64,000 nucleotides of DNA from Hyaloraphidium curvatum (taxonomy: Eukaryota; Monoblepharomycota; Hyaloraphidiomycetes; Hyaloraphidiales; Hyaloraphidiaceae), in NCBI GenBank assembly GCA_025558095.1, contig JAIVFI010000003.1:124001-188000 (forward strand), given 5' to 3'. Below are positions 50,915 to 59,190 of the stretch, piece by piece; positions within the stretch are counted from its first letter, which is position 1; every line of letters starts with the position of its first letter. Below the pieces are notes generated by a model. The model ran no database searches. It was not told the origin of the DNA and saw only the letters and a list, made by a program, of their open reading frames with translations. The position numbers and the translations under genes were made by a program.

Positions 50915-52281
50915 ATGCTCTCCTCGGTGCCCACAAACTCACCTTGGGCGCGTTTCGACGTGGCGCTGTCCCTCCGCGACGTCCGGGGACCGACCGGCGC
51001 GTCCGCTCCCAGCTCGAAACTCTCCTGGGCGCCCTGCCTGCCATGGACTTTCCGATGGCGGTCCCTCCCCATGCACGCACAGCCTCTGATGACATTGCGA
51101 GGGAGATGGACTACCTGTCGGGCCTCGTCGCGGCGGTGTTCGGGGGCCTTTCCGGAGACGCCTCCCGGCTTCCTGTCGCGCACTGCTTCCCCGACGGCGT
51201 TGCGCCGGACGATCCCGCACCGCCCTCGTTGCTCAGCCGTCTGCTTCTGGCCGCGTTCCGCATCGTCGGCTTAGTCGCCATCAGGGTGTTTTGCGCCTGG
51301 ACCGATCCGGATCTTCGGAGCAAGTGGGGGTGCGAGGACCTCCGCATCTGGAGCCTGCACGGCGCCGAACGCGACATCATCGCTTCTAACCTCGAGGCCA
51401 AGCGCAAGTCCTACGACGGGTCCCAGTGGGGACCCATGATGCGCTTCACGGGTGCTACAAGCTCCCGCCCGCCACCCACTCGTGCAGCCTGCTGGCGCAG
51501 CTCGCCCATTCGCCAGCAGTGAAGCAGAGGCTCGCGGAGAACACGGGCCTGATGGACCGTCTCATCCTCGCGCCGCTTGGCGACGTGAACTTCGTGACCG
51601 TCACCCTGCTTGCCGATCCCAGCTACGACGGCCCTCACAGCACTAATTCGGACGTGCGGGTCCCCGCGCGCGCCACCTGAGCCTCGCAGAAGGACCTGGA
51701 CGCGGTCTCTGGACCGCCAACTCCTTCATCACCCCCTTCCGCGACCTCCTGCTCCGCAAGGGCAAGACCTACAGGGCGCACTGCTGTGCGAAGGTGGCGC
51801 GGGGCCAGACGCCGGCCGCATACATCACCCCCTCGGCGCTCATGCGGTTCGGTGCGGCGGCCATGGTCATTTCCACGGAGGATGACGACGACGAACCCGT
51901 CCTAATGGATGCAGTGCCGCTGCGGCTCCTTGCCGTTGGGCTTCTGCAGTACCTGGGGGACGAATCGCAGTCCGATCGGGATCCCGCGAAGGAGTTCACC
52001 CGCTATGATCCCGACCACGACCTCGTGAAGGATTTCGTCGACGTGGATCTCGACATGCGCGAGGAGGAGAGGGCGGCTGGTGCGACGCGTGTGACGTGGG
52101 GGAGAGGGCTGAGAAGCTCAAGCGATGCGCGAGATGCAAGGTCGCGCGATACTGCTCGGCGGCCTGTCAGAAGGCGGACTGGGGGAAGAGGCACAAGGTG
52201 GAGTGCGTGGATGCCACGTTGCCGGATCCGGTCGAAGATTGGGGTGCGGCCGACGCCGCCCGCTGGGAGTTTCCGCAGTAG
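50915..52281 (+). pseudogene. Decayed tandem copy of the MYND gene
   Basis: The order of homologous blocks matches the intact neighbour but they sit in different frames: LSSVPTNSPWARFDV (50915 frame), then VAHCFPDGV...LLLAAFRIVG (another frame, to ~51440), LLAQLAHSPAVKQRLAENTG (third, stop at 51678-51680), TPAAYITPSALMRFGAAAMV (~51800-52090), and the finger RCARCKVARYCSAACQ in the frame ending 52281. At least four frameshifts or stops separate them, so a simple sequencing error does not explain it. It is a tandem duplicate turned pseudogene. Only 216 bp separate it from the parent. Confidence 0.85.
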
Positions 52282-53070
52282 AGCCCTCTTGAAAATCCGA
52301 AGCGTACTTTCTGTCAGCAGTCAATAATGATAGCAGATTTGATTTGCCGGACCAAGACGCAGCTAGATACAAGAAGATTGATCAACTCCACTGCACTGTC
52401 CATCCGATCGGCAATTCCTCCAATCGGGCTCGATCCACTTGGTCGCCCGCCTTATTCAAGACGATGTGGCAGGACCCTTCGACAATGCTGGAGGATGAGC
52501 GCCTGCCCCCCCGGACTCGGATATGGGTAGCGTCCTTCGTGGCTTCGGCCTTGAAGGTGCGCGAGAAGAAGACCGATCCGGAGCTCTGAAACGCCAAGCG
52601 GCGATGGCGAAATGGATTTGACGGAAAGGAAATGACGGCGGAAACAGCGCTTTGGCGCGATAACCTAGTGGCATCGATCTACCTCGTGTATTGCGACGCC
52701 GACGGAAAATACCAGACCAGACCAGACCAGATCCACGGCAGCGGCACCAGATCGCGCTCGCAATATGTGGCGTTGACGTTCGATTTCCCGGCAGCGTCTG
52801 GCGCCCAGCAGAAGGCCGGCTGCAGGCTGGGTGGGGAAGCAGGGGTATTCAAGTTATTATGTATAGCGACCGAAAAGACCGATGATCGGGCTTCGCACCA
52901 GCTTTCAGTTCGCCGCACTCACGCTTTCAACCCTCTCTACTTGGCTCTAGCCTGCACAGATTTCTGATTCGTAGGACGCCGTGCAAATCGGAAAGGGGAA
53001 ATGGGTGACGTCAACCTTCACTTCTACTCTCCTGGGGCTACAGACCTCATCCAGAAACCATCACGACTTT
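52282..53070. other. Gene-poor region
   Basis: 789 bases between the MYND pseudogene and the 3' end of the AT-hook-like gene. It has a short (ACCAG)n run near 52713-52733, and a possible small minus-strand frame (listed separately). Otherwise nothing was recognised. Confidence 0.4.
52382..52597 (-). CDS. Possible small protein (71 residues)
   Basis: An ATG-started frame with alternating polar and hydrophobic residues (VFFSRTFKAEATKDATHIRVRGG, HIVLNKAGDQVDRARLEELP) that looks more protein-like than the shadow frames nearby. No family, promoter or exon partner was found. It could be an orphan gene or a chance frame. Codon use agrees only weakly with neighbours. Confidence 0.25.
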   Translation of the reverse strand: MAFQSSGSVFFSRTFKAEATKDATHIRVRGGRRSSSSIVEGSCHIVLNKAGDQVDRARLEELPIGWTVQWS

Positions 53071-54026
53071 CTACTCGTGAGACAACATCTTCGAGACAAA
53101 CTCGTCGACGGCGTCGAAAAAGCTCGGCCCACGCAGCTCGTCCTCCTCCTGGAGCAATCAAGCGCATCAGATCATGGTGAAGCCCCTTCAGCGCCGATCC
53201 CACCTCGATCCCGGCGAGGTCGGGCTTGACGTCGACGGGCTCCCCGACGTCGCGCACTGGGCCGAGCAGCTCGGGGAAGCAAGGCACGATGCGCGAGGAC
53301 CATTCCTCGAACTCGGCAGGGTAGAGGATCGAGGTGGCAGCCCTGTCGCCCAGATCGACGTCCGAACCCCTGAAGACGGAGGCGGTCGGCATTGGAGAGA
53401 GCACGGCGCGGGAGCAGATCGCATTACCTGGTCTCCATGACGAACTTGATCGTCAGCCTCACGATATCCCCGAGGTGATCGGACCCCAGCAGCTTCTCCC
53501 CGACCACCAGCTTCCTCTCCCGCGAGCCGGCGCCGTACACGCGGCGGTTGACGAGCAGCTCCACGGCTTTGGTGATCGGGATGGGCCGCGAGCGGAGGTG
53601 CACGGACGAGGGGGCCGGGAGGGGGAGGTCGTGTGGCTCGAGGGGGTCGATCGCGCGGCGGCGGGGCCGGGCGGGCTGGGGCGCGTGGCCCATCGTCGGC
53701 GTCTCGGCTGCGTGATTGGATGCCGTCACCGCGGCGGAGCTCCTTGTCGAGCGGCGGATGGGCGGCGCCGCGTTGCCGGCCAGGGCGGATGCCACCGCCG
53801 CTGCCCTCCTCGGCCGGCCGCGGTTCCCCTTTGCCGTCTGCTTCTCCTCCACCTCCGTACCCTGTGTCGCCGCGCCGACAAACGCTCCAGGCGAGCTTCC
53901 GTACAGGAGCAGTCCCGCCGCCAGCGCCTTGTCGGCCTCCGGGACGGGCTTGCCGGCCTGGACCAGCCGGTGCAGCTTTTCGAGCTGGTTGCTGAGCAGG
54001 GCGGCGACGTGGTCTTGCGGAGACAT
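53071..54026 (-). CDS. Unknown protein with AT-hook-like motif
   Basis: Three exons (54026-53428, 53369-53204, 53148-53071; introns 58 and 55 bp), 280 residues. An upstream in-frame ATG at 54125 or 54329 is possible. The N-terminal helix (HVAALLSNQLEKLHRLVQAGK) is followed by a disordered basic region with KGNRGRPRRAA, an AT-hook-like GRP core that would bind the minor groove of AT-rich DNA, plus further basic clusters (PARPRRRA). The C-terminal ~110 residues look folded: ITKAVELLVNRRVYGAGSRERK, DIVRLTIKFVMETRGSDV, SILYPAEFEEWSSRIVPCFPELL and a final FFDAVDEFVSKML helix. I do not recognise the family. A chromatin role is a guess from the motif. Confidence 0.6.
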
Positions 54027-54484
54027 GGACAGCCTCGGATGCGCTTCGGAGGTGGAAGGTGGGGCGGGTGGCGTGATGGGGGACAGTCGGAACGTCGAGC
54101 CGATACACTGGGGATGCCACGTCATCCTCACTTTGAAGGCTCGACGGTCGGACTCTCGCCTTGAATAATCAATCTGGCAAAGATTCGCAAGGACATATCT
54201 TAGTGCAAAGGCGTCCGGCTGGCGGCGACAATTCTGGCGGCCGGATGGATGGCCTCGCCGCACCCCCAGCGAGCGACAGGGGGAAGAACCGGATTTGCCT
54301 CGCACAAGGCCGGCGGAGGTACGTCCCACTAGGATTCCGTGTCCAGCTCATTCATCCGTATCAATGCGGAGTCCAATCCAGACTGCGCTCAGTAAAATTG
54401 TGCCGTGCTCTGCTGGTGGTCGTCGGAGTCCTTCCGCAGTTGTTCCGCGGTCGGCCACCACGGTGTCCCCCACATCGTTCCAAC

Positions 54485-55127
54485 ATGGAGTCCCTCGTCG
54501 ACCGCTACGAGAGCGCACTCGCGTCGCACGACTTCCTCGTCGTGACGTTCTACCGCGGGCGCTGGTGACCCTGGTGCATCGTGCGCTCTCCGGGTTGCCC
54601 TTCCCCCCACGCCGCTGACCGCACCGCCGCAGATGTTCCTCCGGCTGCTGGACCGCGAACGCGCGGCCATCGAGGCGGTCGGCGGGCACATCTTTGCCGC
54701 CGTGTCGTCCGAGCCTCTGGCGCGCGTCGAGCGGGCCCGCGGGGAGTTCGCTGTCGGCTTCCCGCTCGAGTCGGACCCGGCGCACGCGCTGGCCGCGCAC
54801 CTCCGCGCCAAGGGCGTGATCGACCTCGTTATTTCCCCGCCGCCCGCCGTGCTCTCGGAGAAAATCAGGGCGGAATACGAGCACGGGATGGTGCAGCCCG
54901 GGATCGCCTTTGTGGCGCGGGACGGCACCGTGATCCTGGCCGAGGCCATAGTGCCCGCCTCGGAGAACAGGGGCGGTGCATCGCACCGTCCGCTGCCCGC
55001 GGACCTGTGGAAGGCCGCGAAGGAGGCGATCGAGGCGTACAGGGCCGACCCCGTGGGGTTCAAGGCCGCGCCGCTGCGCGAGGTGAGGAGGATCGAGGTG
55101 CTGGACAAAGCTCTGAGTCGGCTGTGA
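54485..55127 (+). CDS. AhpC/TSA-type peroxiredoxin-like protein, candidate selenoprotein
   Basis: Two exons, 54485-54580 and 54633-55127 (52-bp intron GTGCGC...CAG, phase 0), 196 residues if the TGA at 54566-54568 is read through. Exon 1 ends FYRGRW-TGA-PWCI; homologues have W-C-P-W-C or W-C-P-F-C here, so the TGA sits exactly at the first redox Cys (residue 28), with Cys31 as partner (UxxC). The following exon (FLRLLDRERAAIEAVGGHIFAAVSSEP, HALAAHLRAKGVIDLV, GIAFVARDGTVILAE) is clean and colinear with the thioredoxin-fold family. Stopping at TGA would give a 27-residue peptide. So the reading is recoding to selenocysteine, or a Cys-to-stop mutation. A hairpin with SECIS-like features lies 70-135 bp past the stop codon. 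Family members reduce peroxides or disulfides. Confidence 0.7.
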
Positions 55128-55195
55128 TCGGATCGCCTGGCTCGGTGGGATGATAAGACGGGCCGCGTGCATGTCGTGGTTCCCGTGTCGAGCGG

Positions 55196-55261
55196 ACTGC
55201 AGGCTTATGATCGCCGTTCCGGAGACCTACTAGGACGGGGCGCGCGGGATGGAAAAGCAGT
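55196..55261 (+). promoter_or_regulatory. SECIS-like hairpin in the 3' UTR
   Basis: Lower helix ACTGC (55196-55200) / GCAGT (55257-55261). Then an internal loop and ATGA at 55207-55210. Upper stem 55211-55220 (TCGCCGTTCC) pairs with 55237-55247 (one bulged C; some G-T pairs). The apical loop is 16 nt (55221-55236), and GA at 55248-55249 faces the TGA. This gives the UGA/GA core and helix I-loop-helix II order of eukaryotic SECIS elements. The apical loop lacks the usual AA and has only a CC. Drawn by eye; no folding energy calculated. Confidence 0.4.
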
Positions 55262-55563
55262 GCGGCCGTGCTCCGGGAAACACGATGGCATGCAGGTCAT
55301 GTGCGCACACAGCTGTTTTTTTGGCTTTAGGGGCGAGAAAATCGCTCGAGCGGAGTTGGAAAACGAGACGAGCGGAGTCACCAGGCGTCCCCGCTCTCCC
55401 AATCCGTTCCTGCCCACCCCATCAAACGGACACGGTCGGGCCGGCGGGAGCAGCGACGCCGTCTCCGCCATCACCCGTCATTGGACGTCGCGCCCGCGGC
55501 ACGCGCTCTCCGCCGCGGCCGCCGCCTGTCGGACTTTTCGAGGTTGCACGGGTCCGAACCGCG

Positions 55564-57242
55564 ATGTCTCCCGGCGGCCCAAACCCGCAGGCCACGGCCG
55601 GCCCGCTGCGGAACGTCGGCGTCGCCTTCATCGACGTCAATTTTCCGCGGGAGGAGCTTTTGGAGCTGCGGAAGAAGGTCGTCGAGGGAGGCGAGTAACT
55701 CTGCGGAGCGGCGTTCGGACACGTCACTGACCACCAAAACCAGGCGGTCAGCTCAAGCCGGCCGGCGAAGCCGACGTCCTCGTCACCGCGCTCAAGTCTC
55801 CCTCGCGCATTGGCCGGCACATCCCCGCCGAGGCACCCAGCGTACCCGTCGTCCAGCCAAAGTGGATCTCCGAAACCATCGACGCCGGCTTCACCCTGCC
55901 GTTCGGGGAATACTCAATCGAGATCCCCGACGATCTGCGCCCGCGCAAGCGCCCTCGGATTGCGCCTCCTCCCCACCCTGCCCCCGCCATCGCGAGCCCG
56001 CCGGCCCGATCGGACGACGAGTCGGAGCGCAACACCACGGACGACGAGAGGCGCCTTCCCCCCGGCGCCGGCAACCTCGACCCCCGCTTCCGCAACACCA
56101 AGTACGCCTGCCAGCGGCACACGCCCCTGGAGCACCGCAACCGCGCGCTGATCGCCGAGCTCGAGGTCGTCGCGCGCCAGCGCGAGCTGGCCTCGGAGGA
56201 CGAGCGCGCGCTGGCGTACCGCAAGGCCGCCGCCGCGCTGAGGGCCTACCCGCGCGACATCCTCACCGCGATCGAGGCGGGTAAGATCCGCTGCATCGGG
56301 CCAAAGATCGGAGCGGCGATCAGGGAGTTCCTCCGCAGGGGCCACGTGCCCGAAGCCAAGGAGCTGCGCGCGGATCCCGAGTTCCGGGCCGCGGAGCTGT
56401 TCCTCGGCGTCTACGGCGCCGGGCCTGCGGCGGTCAGGGCGTGGATTGCCAAGGGGTACCGCTCGCTGGACGAGCTCAAGGAAGGGGAAGGGTACGACTC
56501 CGAGGAGGAGGAGGCCGGGCAGAGCAAGCGCAAGAAGGGGCACGACGGACATGATCGGCACTACCGTGGCCTCACCGAGAAGCAGAAGAAGGGCCTCAAG
56601 TGGTACGATGCCCTCCGCGAGACCATGTCGGGCGCGGACGCCGAGGAGATCCACGACCTGGTAGCCGCCGAGGTCGAACGGATCGTCCCGGGCTCGATCG
56701 TGGAGCACCTCGACAAGTACCGTCGCGGCAAGCGCGAGGGCATCAAGAACGTGGACCTGCTCGTCACGCCGCCGTCGATCGAGCGCTTCGACCGCCTGCT
56801 CTCCAAGCTGCTCTCCGTCCTCGACAAGAAGGGCCTCATCCTCGACGTGTTCATGCTCAAGGATGACGACGAGGATGACGCCCCCAGGACGCTCCCCGGC
56901 AGCGCCATCCTCGCGCGCCTCAAGACCCTGCCCCCCGAAGCCGACCCCACGCGCCGCGCAAGCCTGATCCTCCGGCAGCCCTCGTCGGGCAGGCCCCGCG
57001 CGGTGCACATCGTCGTCTGCCCCACCCCCTGCCGGCCATACGCCCTCGCCTGCCTGACCGGATCGACGATCTTCGTCCGGTCGATGCGCGAGTACCTTGA
57101 CAAGGAGAAGGGGTACAAGATCAGCAACCACGGCCTGTTCGACCTCGTGACGGGGGCCAGGGTCGCGGAGTGCGAGACCGAGAGGGACGTGTTCGACAAG
57201 ATGGGGCTGCCGTGGATCGAGCCCGAAGGGAGGAACTGCTGA
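55564..57242 (+). CDS. BRCT-containing family X DNA polymerase (Pol lambda/Pol IV-like), degenerate active site
   Basis: Two-exon model 55564-55677 and 55752-57242, 534 residues. The exon 1 end is uncertain: a GTCGTC donor keeps frame but drops a VVEGG piece expected in the BRCT; a donor at 55686 would not. After the BRCT (VGVAFIDVNFPREELLELRKK...PVVQPKWISETIDAG) come a nuclear signal (RPRKRPRI), the 8-kDa region (YRKAAAALRAYPRDI, helix-hairpin-helix RCIGPKIGAAI), a second hairpin (FLGVYGAGPAAVRAWIAKG), KYRRGK and the thumb (YALACLTGSTIFVRSM, YKISNHGLFD). Active enzymes have GS at the nucleotide site, GDVD, and a later Asp. Here these read DK, NVD (Asn at nt 56748-56750) and His (57006-57008), so only one of three metal Asp remains. 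Polymerase activity is doubtful. Confidence 0.8.
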
Positions 57243-57313
57243 TCCGCGTGATGACACCGGGGAGGCGATCGCGCCGATATTCATGTCTTCGCTCAGTCTT
57301 GCTTTGTTCGATC

Positions 57314-57877
57314 ATGGTTTGGGGACGAAAAGATGACCAGTTCGCCGTCGTCACCGTGCCGCCGCGGGCGGTGCTGGACGTGCTGGCCACCGCCGAGTTC
57401 CCCACCACCGTGGCGGGGCTGATGCTGCTCGCCGGCCGCGTCTGCGCCCGCGACGCGGAGCTGCCGCTGCCGCCGGTCCCCGTCGCGCTGGCACACGCGC
57501 TGAAGGAGCTCAACGGCATCGCGAACGCCGCCGCGTCTCCGGCGACTCCGGCGGGGAGCGCGGGTGCCCGGGACGAGGTTGTCGAAGGTGCGGTGGAGCC
57601 CATGAACAGGGCGCTCCGCCACTGGACCCCCAGGTCCAGGGCCGGACGCGCGCGGATCCCCGCCGGTGCAAGTGGTGGGGCAGGAAAGGACGCGTGCGCC
57701 CCGACTCAGGGCGCGCGAGTGTCTCGCTTGGTCGGGCCGGAGCCGGAAGGCTCTGGTGGCCCTCGCGATCCCCGCGATTGGAACGATAGTCAGCATCGTG
57801 ATGGCTTTCCGCCGCACCGGTGGCTGATTGACCTCCTTCGGAGCTGGTTGCCCGGAGGGCATGACAAGGCGGACTGA
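57314..57877 (+). CDS. Hypothetical protein
   Basis: Single-exon, 187 residues. The first ~75 residues look folded (FAVVTVPPRAVLDVLATAEF, TTVAGLMLLAGRVCARDAEL, ALAHALKELNGI), alternating hydrophobic and polar, which shadow frames rarely show. The rest is Gly/Arg/Pro-rich with SQHRDGFPPHRWLIDLLRSW near the end. No family recognised. It starts 71 bp after the PolX stop, in the same direction. The opposite strand also has an open frame of similar length but with poorer composition. Confidence 0.45.
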   Translation: MVWGRKDDQFAVVTVPPRAVLDVLATAEFPTTVAGLMLLAGRVCARDAELPLPPVPVALAHALKELNGIANAAASPATPAGSAGARDEVVEGAVEPMNRALRHWTPRSRAGRARIPAGASGGAGKDACAPTQGARVSRLVGPEPEGSGGPRDPRDWNDSQHRDGFPPHRWLIDLLRSWLPGGHDKAD

Positions 57878-59190
57878 CGCGGCCCGCGGCAAGGCGAACG
57901 ATGGGGCACGGCGGCTCGGCTCGGACACGGACCAGCTCGGCATGGTTGTGGTTTCACTGAAGCGTTTTGTGGAGAATTGTACATGGTGGAGCGTCATTTC
58001 AATGCGTGGGCCCGGCGTTCGGTGGCTGTTCCTGGGTGCAGCGAGAGGGTCAGCTCGAGCGAGGCGTGCCGATCACTTTTGCATTCCAATTCGTCCGGCT
58101 TCGAATGAACTGGAGAAAATGAGAGGAACCTTTAAAGGGTATAGATCTTTTGCGAGTTTTGGCGATTCGGATACAGGAGGAAGGACTTTTAGCGAGATCA
58201 GCGACAGGTGTGAAGTCCACTCATAGCTCGACAACGTCGCACCGCTCCCGCAGTGACCGCTCCGCCCCTCCCGGACCGGGACCGCACAGGCGTCGGCCCA
58301 TTTCTCGCTCTGATGCCGTACCGTACAGTGGGACGGCGTCGAACAGAGTGAGAGCCCGCGCCGGCGCGGCTTCTTCCACCCCCGGCCGAGCACCCCGCCT
58401 TCCCGAGCGCAAACCGTCGCATCAACCCAGCCCGACGCGGGAAAGGACGGCACTATGGGTTCCGGGAGGGGCCGACAATGCAAGCGGGGCGTTAGGGACC
58501 GCCGATGGGTGGACGCGCGGTGTGCAGTGCCTGGCGGCCGGCGCAGCCATCGACGGGTTGTGCGGGGACGAGCTTCCGCGCGTTTCCTCGGAACTCAGCG
58601 GCCGCTTGACTCGTACGGTCTCTCGGCACCGACATGCCTATCTCCGATCGCGTGTCTAATGGCTGACTCATCCGGACGTCCGTTCGGCCGGGGACGAAAG
58701 GGCACCGCACGGACGAGAGACACGCGGAGCGGATGGGCTCGGCGGTGCAGATTCGGAGGCGCAGCGACTGAAGCTCGCTATCCGCTTCGCGTGATTCTGG
58801 CCGTGGTTCGCCATGGGGCCGGACGGCTTTGATCGACCGGACGGACCGCACGGCCGACTGCATGGCCCCTCTTTTCGAGCTTTAACCGAAAAAGCTGGAT
58901 GTTGGATCTTTCGTTGGCTTCTGATCGTGCACGGATGCCTGACTTTGCAAGGGCAGCACCCGGGAAGGTGGCGTCTTCCGAGACACACGACTGCGGGCTA
59001 CCGGAAACTGGCGGATTTCCACCATCTGCATGGATCGAACCGCGGGCAGCGTTTTTCTGGAGTCGATCAAGCTTATCCTGGGGCCTCGTGGGCGGATTGG
59101 GGGATGCGGCCGGAACGATCAGAACCGCACGGCCCGGCGGCGTGCCGCAGCGCACCACCACTCACCTCCGGCGATGGACGGCGCGCGGCA
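57878..59190. other. 1.3-kb gene-poor region
   Basis: The longest stretch without a convincing gene. Overlapping frames of up to 170 codons exist but are low-complexity with no domain. GC varies (AT-richer at about 57950-58190 and 58870-58930). I compared it by eye with rRNA and tRNA features and saw none. It probably holds the promoter and 5' UTR of the Golgi protein gene, and perhaps decayed sequence. Confidence 0.45.

Noticed and set aside
54560-54632. Splicing out the TGA of the peroxiredoxin-like gene
   Set aside because: A donor at TG|GTGACC recreates a stop at the junction, and no other pair keeps PWC and the next exon in frame.
58190-58500. rRNA or tRNA gene in the gene-poor region
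   Set aside because: No recognisable rRNA core segments or tRNA B-box (GGTTCRANTCC) on either strand.
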